Assembly: GCF_029892065.1 (NCBI RefSeq)
Contig: NZ_CP120374.1
Coordinates: 558,001-622,000, forward strand
Source: Sinorhizobium garamanticum
GTDB lineage: Bacteria > Pseudomonadota > Alphaproteobacteria > Rhizobiales > Rhizobiaceae
Length of the DNA stretch: 64,000 bases
Direction: 5' to 3'
Made by a program: the position numbers and the translations under genes. This document shows, piece after piece, positions 26,385 to 34,998 of this stretch. The notes beneath the pieces were generated by a model. The model saw only the letters and a list, made by a program, of their open reading frames with translations, was not told where the DNA came from and did not search any database. Every line of letters begins with the position of its first letter. Within the stretch, counting starts at the first letter, position 1.

Positions 26385-27263
26385 TTACCAGTTCAGGATC
26401 GGCTGCATCGCCGCGCGGAACTCGGCCTTTTCATCGTCGGTCAGCGGTCCGAGCGGCGCGCGGCACTCACCCACGGGCAGGCCCTGCAGTTCGCAGCCAT
26501 ACTTGATCTTCTGCACGAACTTGCCGCTTTCGAGGATATTCATCGCCCGGTAGAGCGTTTTCATCTGCGTACGAGCCTTGTCCAAATCGCCGGATTTGAA
26601 CGTCCGGTCGAGATCGCAGCACGCCTTGGCCATGCAGTTCGACGGCCCGCAGATCCAGCTCTCTGCGCCCCAGAACATGAAATCGAGCGCGATGTCGTCC
26701 GAGCCGGAAACCAGTTGAATGCGGCCTTCGTAGCGGCTGGCGATGTCGATCGCGCGCTGCAATACCCCCGAACTTTCCTTGACCCCGATGACGCGCGGAT
26801 TGTCGGCAAAATGGTCCATCAGCTCGAAACTGATGTCCGATCCATCCTTGGCCGGATAGCTGTAAAGCACCAGATTGACGTCGACCGCTGCGAGTACGGT
26901 TTCATAGTGCTTGATGAGTTCCGCTTGTGTTGGCCGGGTATAGAAGGGCGGCGCCAGCAGGACGGTGTCATAACCGATCTCTTTGGCGATCGCCGTCTGC
27001 TCGATCACCTCGCGCGTGGCCGGCGCATTGGTCCCGGCAATCAGGATCTCGCCCGGCTTGGCGAAATCCTTGACGAATTGCAGCACATCGCGGCGCTCTT
27101 CGGTGGACTGGCTGAAATACTCGCCGGTCGACCCGTTCGGCACCCAGCCGGTGACACCGGCCTCACGCAGATGCCCCAGCAGCTTTTCAAAAGCCTTGAA
27201 GTCGACCCTGTTGTTCGCGTCGAAGGGGGTGACGAGGGCGGGCATGACGCCAGAGAGTTTCAT
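26385..27263 (-). CDS. DapA-family pyrroline-4-hydroxy-2-carboxylate deaminase
   Basis: The 292-residue protein is a class I aldolase-fold enzyme of the dihydrodipicolinate synthase family. It shows MPALVTPFDANNRVD, the substrate loop NGSTGEYFSQ, a Tyr in LYSYPAKDG and the Schiff-base Lys in VIGVKESSG. In hydroxyproline catabolism this family member removes ammonia from pyrroline-4-hydroxy-2-carboxylate to give alpha-ketoglutarate semialdehyde. Position between transporter and dehydrogenase genes fits. The start at 27263 begins MKLSGVMPALVTPF and has AAGGAGAT upstream; the frame extends further but not as protein. Confidence 0.9.
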   Translation of the reverse strand: MKLSGVMPALVTPFDANNRVDFKAFEKLLGHLREAGVTGWVPNGSTGEYFSQSTEERRDVLQFVKDFAKPGEILIAGTNAPATREVIEQTAIAKEIGYDTVLLAPPFYTRPTQAELIKHYETVLAAVDVNLVLYSYPAKDGSDISFELMDHFADNPRVIGVKESSGVLQRAIDIASRYEGRIQLVSGSDDIALDFMFWGAESWICGPSNCMAKACCDLDRTFKSGDLDKARTQMKTLYRAMNILESGKFVQKIKYGCELQGLPVGECRAPLGPLTDDEKAEFRAAMQPILNW

Positions 27264-27291
27264 GGAATATCTCCTTTCGAAAGAATTCGGT

Positions 27292-27957
27292 TCAGATCGC
27301 GAGCTTGGCGAGCACGCGCCGCTCGGCGAGTGTGACGGCACGGGTCAGCGGGAAGGCGATGACGAAGTAGATGAGAGCCACCACCGTCAGCACCTCGATC
27401 GGGCGTGCCGTGTTGTTGGAAATGTTCTGGCCGACGAACATCAGATCGGCCATGCCGACGGCCGAAACGAGTGCGCTTTCCTTGAACAGGCTGACGCAGT
27501 TCGACAGCAGCGTCGGGACGGCGCGCAGCACCGCCTGAGGCAGGATGACGCTCGTCACCTGGACGCGGCGCGGCAGGCCGAGCGCGACGCAGGCGTCAAG
27601 CTGCTCGGTACCGATGGACTTCAGCGATGCGCGGAACGTCTCGCTGGTGATCGCGCCCATGTACAGCGTCAGTGCGATGACGCCGGAGGCGAGATTGGAG
27701 AGCTCGACGCCGAGGATCAGCGGCAGGCAGAAGAAGATCCAGAAAAGCTGGATGAGCACCGGCGTGCCGCGGAAGAATTCGACATAGACGCTGGAGACCG
27801 CCCGCAGGATAGTGCTTCGCGAGGTCCGGGCGAGGCCGACGAGGAAGCCGAGGCTGCAGCCGAGGACGACGCAGATCAGCGTCAGCTTGATCGTCGTCCA
27901 TAGACCGAGCGCGAGCGCCTCCTGGAAACGAAGGGCGATGGAGAAGTCGAGAGCCAT
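27292..27957 (-). CDS. Polar amino-acid ABC transporter permease
   Basis: The 221-residue inner-membrane protein is a HisM/GlnP-type permease with about five helices and the coupling EAA-like loop (KSIGTEQLDACVALGLPRRV). It pairs with the permease encoded 11 bases upstream to form the channel of the hydroxyproline importer. VYVEFFRGTPVLIQLFWIFF is the family motif after the second helix. Confidence 0.93.
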   Translation of the reverse strand: MALDFSIALRFQEALALGLWTTIKLTLICVVLGCSLGFLVGLARTSRSTILRAVSSVYVEFFRGTPVLIQLFWIFFCLPLILGVELSNLASGVIALTLYMGAITSETFRASLKSIGTEQLDACVALGLPRRVQVTSVILPQAVLRAVPTLLSNCVSLFKESALVSAVGMADLMFVGQNISNNTARPIEVLTVVALIYFVIAFPLTRAVTLAERRVLAKLAI

Positions 27958-27968
27958 GGGTCTTCTCC

Positions 27969-28631
27969 TCAGCTCATCATCAGTTGGCGGCGGCGTTCGA
28001 GATAGCAGACGATCTGAGACACGGGGAACGAGACGGCGAAGTAGACGAGCGCAACGATGGTGAAGGTCTCGATCGGCCTGTAGGTCTCGGTCGCAAGCGT
28101 CTTCGCCTGGTACATGAGGTCCTGGACGGCGACGATGGCGACCAGAGCGGTCTGCTGGAAGATGCCGATGCCGTTCGTCAGCAGGACGGGTATCGAGGCA
28201 CGAACCGCCGTCGGCAGCACGATGTAGAGTGTCCGCTGCAGCGGATTGAGACCGAGCGCGATGCCGGCATCGAGCTGCTCGCGCGGAACCGCCTGGATCG
28301 CGGCGCGATAGGCCTCGGCGTTGAAGGCCATCAGATTGAGGCCGAGTGCCAGGATGCCCATCGTCATCGAGCCGAGGAAGACATTGAACAGCATGGGCAC
28401 GCAGTAGAAGAACCAGACGATCTGGACGATCGCCGGCGTGCAGCGGAAGAATTCGACGAAGAGCATCGCCGGCAGCCGGACCGGCGCAAAGCGGCTCATG
28501 ATGAGCAGCGCCAGCGGAAAGCCGAGCACGACGCCGATCAGATTGGCGGCGACGGTCAGTTGCAGCGTGACCATCAGCCCTTCCCAGAGCGGCCCGAAGG
28601 AGATGGCTTGGAAATCAAAGGAATAGCCCAT
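27969..28631 (-). CDS. Polar amino-acid ABC transporter permease
   Basis: This 220-residue HisQ-type permease carries LFVEFFRCTPAIVQIVWFFY and the coupling loop QAVPREQLDAGIALGLNPLQ. It is about the same length as its neighbour but clearly divergent, as expected for a heterodimeric channel. It lies between the ATPase gene and the second permease with spacings of about ten bases. Confidence 0.93.
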   Translation of the reverse strand: MGYSFDFQAISFGPLWEGLMVTLQLTVAANLIGVVLGFPLALLIMSRFAPVRLPAMLFVEFFRCTPAIVQIVWFFYCVPMLFNVFLGSMTMGILALGLNLMAFNAEAYRAAIQAVPREQLDAGIALGLNPLQRTLYIVLPTAVRASIPVLLTNGIGIFQQTALVAIVAVQDLMYQAKTLATETYRPIETFTIVALVYFAVSFPVSQIVCYLERRRQLMMS

Positions 28632-28640
28632 CTCGCCCTC

Positions 28641-29420
28641 CTAATGCCGGATGTGGAAGACGCGGTCGATGAACTCGCGGGTACGCTCTTCCTTGGGCGA
28701 ACCGAGCACCTGTTCCGGCGGCCCATCCTCGACGACCACGCCGCCGGCGCAGAAGATGACGCGCGAGGCGATGTTCTTCGCAAACCACATGTCGTGGGTG
28801 ACAATCATCATCGGCATGTCTTGGGCGGCGAGTTGCAGGATCACCTGCTCGACCTCGGCGACGAGTTCGGGATCGAGCGCCGAGGTCACCTCGTCGAACA
28901 ACATCAGCTTCGGATCGAGCATCAGGGCGCGGGCGATTGCCACGCGCTGTTTCTGGCCGCCGGAGAGCTGCGCCGGATAAGCATTGGCCTTGGCGCCGAG
29001 GCCGAAGCGCTCGAGCAGCGCCTGGGCGCGCTTGGTCGCACTCGCCTTGGCTTCACCCCGGACCTTGCAGGGTGCGAGAATCAGGTTCTGGATGACGGAG
29101 AGATGCGGAAATAGCGTGTAGTGCTGGAACACCATGCCGATCGAGCGTCGCACTTCGGTGTCGATTTGGGTTTTCTTGTCGGCGCCGTCGGACGAGATAT
29201 AGGGCTTGCCGCCGAAGCTGATCGAGCCTCTGTCGATCCTCTCCAGCCCCATCATCACACGCAGCAGGGTACTCTTGCCGCCGCCGCTCGGGCCGATGAC
29301 CACGACCCTTTCGCCGGGCTTCATCTCGATGTCGAGCCCCTTGAGCACTTGGATGTTGGGCCCGTAGCTCTTGTGGAGAGACTGGATTTCGACAAGGGGA
29401 GCACTGAAGGACATGGTCAT
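28641..29420 (-). CDS. Polar amino-acid ABC transporter ATPase
   Basis: The 259-residue protein is a GlnQ/HisP-type ATPase: Walker A GPSGGGKST, signature LSGGQKQRVAIARAL, Walker B LMLFDEVTSALDPE and switch His in IVTHDMWFAKN. It powers import by the two permeases encoded just downstream. An insertion between Walker A and the Q-loop (KPYISSDGADKKTQIDTEV) is common in this family. ATG 29420 has GAGGT six bases upstream and is preferred over the GTG at 29432. Confidence 0.93.
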   Translation of the reverse strand: MTMSFSAPLVEIQSLHKSYGPNIQVLKGLDIEMKPGERVVVIGPSGGGKSTLLRVMMGLERIDRGSISFGGKPYISSDGADKKTQIDTEVRRSIGMVFQHYTLFPHLSVIQNLILAPCKVRGEAKASATKRAQALLERFGLGAKANAYPAQLSGGQKQRVAIARALMLDPKLMLFDEVTSALDPELVAEVEQVILQLAAQDMPMMIVTHDMWFAKNIASRVIFCAGGVVVEDGPPEQVLGSPKEERTREFIDRVFHIRH

Positions 29421-29493
29421 TGCCGACCTCACTGGTCAAAAGAAGGGATGAGAGTGGCCGGGCTGACGCGTGGCCGCGCCCGGCCAAGGCCTA

Positions 29494-30333
29494 TTACTGA
29501 GTGCTCTTCAGCACCTCATCGACAGCCTTGCGGATCAGTTCGTCCACGCGACCGGTCGCAACCCTTTCCTCGAGGAAGATGTTCACCACTTCAACGTCGG
29601 CAGCCGAGAGCCGATGCGGCAGGCCGAAGGCGACGCCCTGCTTTGCGAGCGCCGGCGTCGGATTGAGCGCCACGGCCCACTCGGGGTTCGACTGGGTGAA
29701 AAGCTGATTGGTGTCGGAGGCATCGACGAGGATGTCGGCTCGTCTGGAGACCACCGCCAGACGCGTCTCGTCATTGCCCGGCAGGCGCAGGATCGTTGCA
29801 TTCTTCACCGCAGCGGTGATCGCCTTGTCCTGGGCCGTCCCAGACATGACGGCGAGCGTCACGTCCTTCTTGTCGATGTCGGCGACCGACGTTGCGCCGT
29901 TCGGAACCTTCGGGTTCTCCTTATTGTAGGCAAGCGAGATCTGGTACTCCATTGCGGGGATGGAAAACTGCACGGCCATGGCGCGCGCCGGCGTCCTATT
30001 GAGCGCGAGCGAGACATCCCATTTCCCCGCCTGCAGACCGGCGACGATATTGTCCCAGGTCGTATCGACGAATTCCGGCTTGACCTTCAGGACGTCGGCG
30101 AACTCGCGGCAAAGATCGGCGAAGAAGCCGGAATATTCACCGCTCGCCGGATCGCGCATCACATAGGGCGGGGCAACGGCGGCGCCGCAGCGAAGCACGC
30201 CTGCCTTCTGCACGCCCTGCCAGTAGCCTTCGGCGGTTTGGGCGGAAGCGGCGGTGGTGGAAAGGCCGGTAATCAGGGCAAGCGCGGGCAGCGCCCGGAG
30301 TAGGGGCGAAAGCATCTTCGAAAGCATCGTCAT
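29494..30333 (-). CDS. Amino-acid ABC transporter substrate-binding protein
   Basis: This 279-residue periplasmic binding protein has a signal peptide ending TTAASAQT near residue 32. It shows the family-3 binding-protein pattern, with GVLRCGAAVAPPYVMRDP and a TWDNIVAGLQAGKWDVSLAL motif. It should deliver hydroxyproline (or a close analogue) to the permease pair. It is the first gene of the catabolic operon, about 70 bases after the last operator-like repeat and facing the divergent GntR gene. Confidence 0.92.
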   Translation of the reverse strand: MTMLSKMLSPLLRALPALALITGLSTTAASAQTAEGYWQGVQKAGVLRCGAAVAPPYVMRDPASGEYSGFFADLCREFADVLKVKPEFVDTTWDNIVAGLQAGKWDVSLALNRTPARAMAVQFSIPAMEYQISLAYNKENPKVPNGATSVADIDKKDVTLAVMSGTAQDKAITAAVKNATILRLPGNDETRLAVVSRRADILVDASDTNQLFTQSNPEWAVALNPTPALAKQGVAFGLPHRLSAADVEVVNIFLEERVATGRVDELIRKAVDEVLKSTQ

Positions 30334-30403
30334 TTCCTCTGTTTCACGGGCGCGTGAAGCGCGGTTCCTCTCGTCGGCTTGGAGCCGATCTTCGCTGTTT
30401 CAA

Positions 30404-30454
30404 GTGTCGTCTCAGTGTCGACACGAGAAATTAATGTCGTCTCAGTGTCGACAT
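30404..30454. promoter_or_regulatory. Two direct copies of a 19-bp GntR-type operator
   Basis: TGTCGTCTCAGTGTCGACA occurs exactly at 30405-30423 and again at 30435-30453, a 30-base period that places both on about the same helix face. Each holds inverted TGTCG/CGACA arms, and the first ends in the palindrome GTGTCGACAC. They lie in the divergent gap between the binding-protein gene and the GntR gene, so the GntR protein is the obvious candidate. Confidence 0.8.
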
Positions 30455-30531
30455 TGTCAAGTGGAAAATTTACGATTGTCTTGGCGGGTGCATTCTGGCG
30501 TTATGAGCTGGAAGATGGGAAAGGGACGTAA

Positions 30532-31251
30532 GTGTCTGACGAAACAGAAACCAAGCGGGCCAAGGGTACGGGCTGGAAAAGTGTCTATGAAACGCTCAGG
30601 AACGAGATCCTGGCACTGACGCTCGCCCCCGGTCAGCTCCTCGACGAGAACTCGCTCGCGGAGCGCTTCGATATGTCCCGCTCACCGGTGCGCGAGGCGC
30701 TGATCCGGCTCGCCGGCGAGGACCTCGTTGTAACACTCTCGAACCGCAGCACGATCGTCGCGCCGATCGAGGTCGCGACCTTTCCGAAATATGTCGAAGC
30801 GCTAGACATCGCGCAGCGGATGAATACCCGGCTTGCCGCGGAACTGCGCACGGAGACGGACCTGAAGGCGATCACCAAGCGTCAGAAGGAATTCGAAGCC
30901 GCCGTGAAGACCGGCAATCACCTGCAGATGTCGGAGGCGAACAAGCAGTTCCACATGGCGATCGCCCGCGCCGGCAAGAACCCTTATCTGGCCTCCTTCT
31001 ACGAGCGGCTGCTGAACCAGGGCCAGCGCATGCTTCATCTTCACTTCGAGTATCTGGAGCGAACGCATGAAGGCTATCTCTTGACCGACGAGCACAATCA
31101 GATGCTTGAGGCGATCCGTGCGAAGAATGTCGACCTTGCCGACGAGTTGGCCCATGCCCATACGCGCCAGTTCCAGCAGAACTTCATGGATTTCATGCGC
31201 GAAAACTACACGACCGACGTCTCGCTCGGGCGGCGGAAGCCTGCCGAGTAG
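30532..31251 (+). CDS. hypR: GntR/FCD transcriptional regulator of the hydroxyproline operon
   Basis: The 239-residue protein has an N-terminal winged helix (DENSLAERFDMSRSPVREAL, then RLAGEDLV) and a helical FCD ligand domain with metal-site-type His residues in KQFHMAIARAGKN and LTDEHNQMLEAI. FCD regulators bind short palindromes and release on binding an acid or amino-acid ligand. It is divergent from the transporter/catabolic operon with two identical operators between. In Sinorhizobium meliloti a GntR protein (HypR) represses the hyp operon; the symbol rests on that parallel. Start is GTG at 30532. Confidence 0.88.
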   Translation: MSDETETKRAKGTGWKSVYETLRNEILALTLAPGQLLDENSLAERFDMSRSPVREALIRLAGEDLVVTLSNRSTIVAPIEVATFPKYVEALDIAQRMNTRLAAELRTETDLKAITKRQKEFEAAVKTGNHLQMSEANKQFHMAIARAGKNPYLASFYERLLNQGQRMLHLHFEYLERTHEGYLLTDEHNQMLEAIRAKNVDLADELAHAHTRQFQQNFMDFMRENYTTDVSLGRRKPAE

Positions 31252-31598
31252 TCGCCTCGGCTCCCCTCATATGGCGTCATCCGCGAACCGGCATTCGAAC
31301 TCGTCCGGCCTAGGCCGCCCCCAACCGGTAGAGGTGACACGGGTCGTCCTTCCGAGGATCAGCGACGCGGCCGACGTTGTCTTCCAAGTCACTGATGTTA
31401 CGCCACGACAATCATGTCGTGGACAAGCACACGGACGGCGCAATCCCACGCTGTGAGCCGGGAGGCTCACGGAGCTAGCGCTGCTTTCGACCCATTGCGG
31501 AGGCTCGCGGTTACGAGCCGGAATTTCCGGTGACGGCCCATTCTTGACTTTCACCGTGCTGATGATCAGCGAACTTTTGCGGCGCAGTCAGCCTCCAG
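31252..31598. other. Intergenic region with hairpins and a repeat trace
   Basis: No gene is supported. A perfect 8-bp hairpin (CCACGACA-ATCA-TGTCGTGG, 31403-31422) and a weaker GTGAGCC/GGCTCAC pair near 31454 could end the GntR transcript. Around 31477-31515, CTTTCGACCCATTGCGGAGG resembles the dispersed repeat family. Confidence 0.45.
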
Positions 31599-32378
31599 CT
31601 ATCCGCCTACCCGGCGAGCAGTGATGATCCACGCACGAGAGTCGAAAAATACGCCCTCCGCGGTCATATGCACCTCCAGTAAATCTCGCAGCCGCTGCAG
31701 TGGTTTGTCAGGCGGTTCATTGGTGCGCGCGAGCGCGTCCTTCACAAGATAGAGGCCGGTGAGCGCATCAACCGCCGCATCGACATCCGATCCATAAAAT
31801 ACCGGCTCTCGCACGTCGGCAAAGTCGATCGAAGTAAAGCCTGCCGCGCTCAGAAGCTGCGTAGCAATGGGAGGATCGCCGAGTGAAAACGGGTTGGCAG
31901 CACCTGCAGAAACCGCAACTCCGGGCGCCAGGGCTTGCCGGATCGCGCCAGACCACTCGTTACGCTCCCGGCTTTGCCACACCATCCACACAAGGCGCGC
32001 GCCCGGACGCATCGCTCGGCCGATATTGGCAAATGCCGCCGCGGGATCGGCAAAAAACATCACGCCAAACCGGCTGATGCAGAGGTCGAAACTGGCAGGC
32101 GGGAATGGGTGGAATTGCGCGTCGCCCTGCTCGAACACCACATTCCGTAAACCCTCGGCGGCGCTCCGTCGCCTTGCGTCCTCGAGCATCTCCGCGGAAA
32201 CATCCACACCGACTGCTTCTCCTTGCGTCGCGGCGCGGGCGGCCTCCCGCGTCGTTTGCCCCGCACCGCAGCCGATATCGAGCACCCGATCATCCGCGCC
32301 AACGCTGGCAGCAACCCGGAGGTGCCGATTGTGCCGCGCCAATTCTGCGTCGTAAAAGTCGGCACAATTCAACGGCAT
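31599..32378 (-). CDS. Class I SAM-dependent methyltransferase
   Basis: The 259-residue protein shows the SAM-binding motif VLDIGCGAGQTT, the acidic end of strand 2 in GVDVSAEML, and EQGDAQFHPFPPASFDLCIS for motifs II/III. This is the UbiE/methyltransf_25 type. The methyl acceptor is unknown. It is divergent from an alpha/beta hydrolase gene with 143 bases between, so the two may share control. ATG 32378 fits MPLNCADFYDAEL. Confidence 0.88.
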   Translation of the reverse strand: MPLNCADFYDAELARHNRHLRVAASVGADDRVLDIGCGAGQTTREAARAATQGEAVGVDVSAEMLEDARRRSAAEGLRNVVFEQGDAQFHPFPPASFDLCISRFGVMFFADPAAAFANIGRAMRPGARLVWMVWQSRERNEWSGAIRQALAPGVAVSAGAANPFSLGDPPIATQLLSAAGFTSIDFADVREPVFYGSDVDAAVDALTGLYLVKDALARTNEPPDKPLQRLRDLLEVHMTAEGVFFDSRAWIITARRVGG

Positions 32379-32521
32379 AACACCGACTCCGCTTTGTTTT
32401 GGCGCGTGGCGGGAGTTTGCTTCTCCATCGTTTCCACGGTCCGCCGGAAAACTGATTGCATATTAGGATCAGTTATGCAAGATGGAAACCACTTGCAAAC
32501 TGCAATCAGAAGGATTGTGTC

Positions 32522-33388
32522 ATGAAACCGGCAGGACCCTCTCTCGTCACCGAAAAGACTGTCGAACTCAAAGATGCGCAACTCCGGACCCAGGCGTTCG
32601 GCGACCCGGCCAACCCAGCCGTGCTGCTGATCATGGGGGTGATGTCCTCGATGCTCTGGTGGCCGGAAAGGTTCTGTGAGGAGCTCGCCGCCCAAGAGCG
32701 CTACGTCATCCGCTACGACCAGCGTGATACCGGCCTTTCCACGAATTATCCGCCAGGTGAGCCGGGCTATTCGTTCAGCGATCTGTGCGATGATGCCATC
32801 GCCGTTCTCGATGGCCACGGGATTGAAGTCGCGCACCTCGTGGGCATGTCGATGGGCGGCTTCATCGCGCAAGAGGCCGCATTGCGCCATCCCCGGCGTG
32901 TGCGGACGCTCACCCTGATCAGCTCGTCACCGCTCGGAGTCGACGGCCTGCCCTCCTCGACCGAAGCTTACGAAGAACACGCCGCGGCTGCCGAGAGCAT
33001 CGACTGGTCGGACCTTGAAGCCATCGCCGATTTCCTGCGTCGCGATTCAGCCATGCTTGCCGGCACCAGACATCCGCACGACGCCGAGGCGGTCAATGTG
33101 CTGATCGCGCGCGACATGGAGCGGGCACCGTCCTTTGTCAGTGCGACGAACCATTTCATGCTGTTGAGCGATGACAAAGGCGCCACGCTGCATGCGTCCC
33201 GACTCGAAGTGCCGGTTCTCGCAATCCATGGCACCTCCGACCCGCTATTCCCAATCGAGCACGGGGAGGCCTGCACCCATGTCGTGCCGAACGCGCAACT
33301 GCACCGGATTGCTGGCGGAGGGCACGAAATTCACGATCGGGACATTGATGAGATCGTGCGCGTCATCGCCGACCGTGCTGTGTCCTGA
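32522..33388 (+). CDS. Alpha/beta hydrolase
   Basis: The 288-residue protein has HG-like oxyanion sequence VLLIMGVMSSMLWWPERF, the nucleophile elbow GMSMGGFIAQEA, the acidic residue in HGTSDPLFP and the catalytic His in GGGHEIHD. It resembles esterases and aromatic-ester hydrolases of the RdmC type. No signal peptide is present. The ATG at 32522 is preceded by AGAAGGA at a good distance; an in-frame start at 32456 lacks one. The neighbour on the other side is a methyltransferase, which might share a pathway. Confidence 0.88.
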   Translation: MKPAGPSLVTEKTVELKDAQLRTQAFGDPANPAVLLIMGVMSSMLWWPERFCEELAAQERYVIRYDQRDTGLSTNYPPGEPGYSFSDLCDDAIAVLDGHGIEVAHLVGMSMGGFIAQEAALRHPRRVRTLTLISSSPLGVDGLPSSTEAYEEHAAAAESIDWSDLEAIADFLRRDSAMLAGTRHPHDAEAVNVLIARDMERAPSFVSATNHFMLLSDDKGATLHASRLEVPVLAIHGTSDPLFPIEHGEACTHVVPNAQLHRIAGGGHEIHDRDIDEIVRVIADRAVS

Positions 33389-33460
33389 AGGTCCGGAAAG
33401 TCCGCTTTTTCATGCCGTTCGGCAGCACCACGCCGAACGGCAATCTCCCACCCATAGCAG

Positions 33461-33833
33461 TCATACGATGTGGGGTCTGAAAGCACGCCTGGACAGCGAT
33501 ACCGAGTTCCCGGAAGGATCTTTGAGATTGCAGAAGTCGTATCCGTCAGCGTGATGGATCGGACCGATAGCAACACCTTGCTGCACAAAACGCTCCCGCG
33601 CCCCATGAACGTCCGGCACGTCGAAGACAAGCTTGACCTGCGACTGGCCTTGCGTCTGACCTCTTGCCGCAGGGTGAAGCAAAAGATGGGCACCGTGCAG
33701 TTTGGGAGTCAGTTCTGTGATGCGGTCAGCCTCGTCCTTAACAACTTCATAGTCGAAATGATCCACGATAGAGGGCAACCATCTCCTCTACCTTCTTCGT
33801 ATAGATGATGATCCTGGCGAGTATCGCTGACAC
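33461..33833 (-). pseudogene. Frameshifted VOC-family (glyoxalase-like) gene
   Basis: The upstream frame begins at GTG 33833, preceded by GAGGAG, and reads IIIYTKKVEEMVALYR. Near 33755 one extra base shifts the frame, and the next frame continues DHFDYEVVKDEADRITELTP to FDVPDVHGARERF and NLKDPSGNSVSLSRRAF. Joined, they form a normal VOC (glyoxalase/dioxygenase superfamily) domain of about 120 residues. A TTG at 33778 could still start a truncated product. A sequencing error is possible because only one base is involved. Confidence 0.7.
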
Positions 33834-33950
33834 AATGCGCTCCTCACAAATGTGGTGTAACGATGTTAGGCAATATCCCCCGGCTGGGGAGGTTCACTCC
33901 CGCGAAACTGCCGTCTGCGCGTCGCACAACACTTCCGCAACCAGCCTTCT

Positions 33951-34012
33951 GCGGCGTGGTGAATACGAAGATTCGACGCGCTCAGGTCATTGGCCCCTGA
34001 TGCGACGGCTCG
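33951..34012. repeat. Dispersed degenerate intergenic repeat, copy 4
   Basis: GTGGTGAATACGAAGATTCG, ACGCGCTCAGGTCATTGGCC and CCTGATGCGACGG run consecutively and match the 20858-20911 copy for most of their length. Located in the convergent gap before the CPT-like gene. Confidence 0.5.
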
Positions 34013-34036
34013 ACTAAGCCCGTTGCGACATCCGAA

Positions 34037-34579
34037 TCATTTGAAACGGCTGAAATCAGACGAGCGTCGACCGCTCCTCCATGCACTGAGCAGAATGTCG
34101 ACATTGGCTTCCGGGCCGTCTTCGGAATTCAGCTCAAGATCGTAGTGTCTGCCGACATGGATGGTCTCGAAGTCTCGCTTCGCACTGCCTGGCGCTCGAT
34201 TTCCGCGCTCGGCTTCCCGGCTTATCAGAAGCGGAAGCGGGCAATGCACGGCGACGAAAAAGACATCGTGCGGCGCAAGCATGCGGCGGAGCGATTCCAT
34301 CCATCCTTCGGTATCGAAAATATGCTCCAGGATGAGGTTATTTCCGGCATTCGCATAGGCCGCGAGCGACGCATGGAAGCCGTTAAAGAACGCCGCTCTT
34401 GCGTTGGCCCAATCGAAGTCGCCTTTGCGAAAGCGGTCAATGGGCAGGACCCCAGAGTCACGAAGATGGTCAATCGAGATATGCCAGAACGGTTTCTCGA
34501 TCCGCGCTTGCAGCGTACGGGCAATAGTCGATTTGCCGCTGCTAGATGCACCATGAAGGAAGATGATCTGCGCCGCCAT
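34037..34579 (-). CDS. Chloramphenicol phosphotransferase-like P-loop kinase
   Basis: The 180-residue protein starts with IIFLHGASSSGKSTIARTLQ, the P-loop of CPT-type kinases. It continues WHISIDHLRDSGVLP with a conserved Asp, and LILEHIFDTEGWMESL, as in chloramphenicol 3-O-phosphotransferase and related zeta-toxin-like kinases. It may phosphorylate an antibiotic or another small hydroxylated molecule. The start at 34579 (MAAQIIFLHG) is chosen because the open frame upstream lacks protein character. Confidence 0.8.
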   Translation of the reverse strand: MAAQIIFLHGASSSGKSTIARTLQARIEKPFWHISIDHLRDSGVLPIDRFRKGDFDWANARAAFFNGFHASLAAYANAGNNLILEHIFDTEGWMESLRRMLAPHDVFFVAVHCPLPLLISREAERGNRAPGSAKRDFETIHVGRHYDLELNSEDGPEANVDILLSAWRSGRRSSDFSRFK

Positions 34580-34998
34580 TCGGTGTGATCCGCCCGCTAC
34601 CAAAGTTGATTGCAACATAAGGCAGCAAGTGGCAAGCCGAAAGGCGGCTTTGTTCGCATTGCTGCCGCTCTGCGCCAGCGACGAACTTCCGTTCAGCACC
34701 CAACTTAGACGCTCGGGAGGCAGGTGAGCGCCTGTCCGTGGCTTCGGCTCTTTATCCCTCGCCTTGATGGGAATCGAACCGGCGCGCCACGCCTTTCGGA
34801 CTTGACTTCAATTTATCGGCTGACGAGCAGGAAAGAGGCCGCTGCTGGCAGCGCTCACGCTCGAATTCACAAAACAATGGCGCTGCCGGAAGACAATCGC
34901 CTCGCGCCACCATCGTGCTTGCATACCAGACGCTCGAGACCTAAATTCGCTAAATGCTTGACCATTCGTCTCGACAGTTGTCGCCGTCAAATATCCCA
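34580..34998. other. Divergent intergenic region
   Basis: About 420 bases between the CPT-like gene and the AraC gene with no supported gene. A T-loop-like GGTTCGATTCCCATC on the minus strand near 34765-34780 has no pairing T-stem or other tRNA parts. Confidence 0.4.

Noticed and set aside
34760..34785. tRNA T-loop-like GGTTCGATTCCCATC on the minus strand
   Set aside because: Bases around it do not form a T-stem, and no acceptor or anticodon arm is present.
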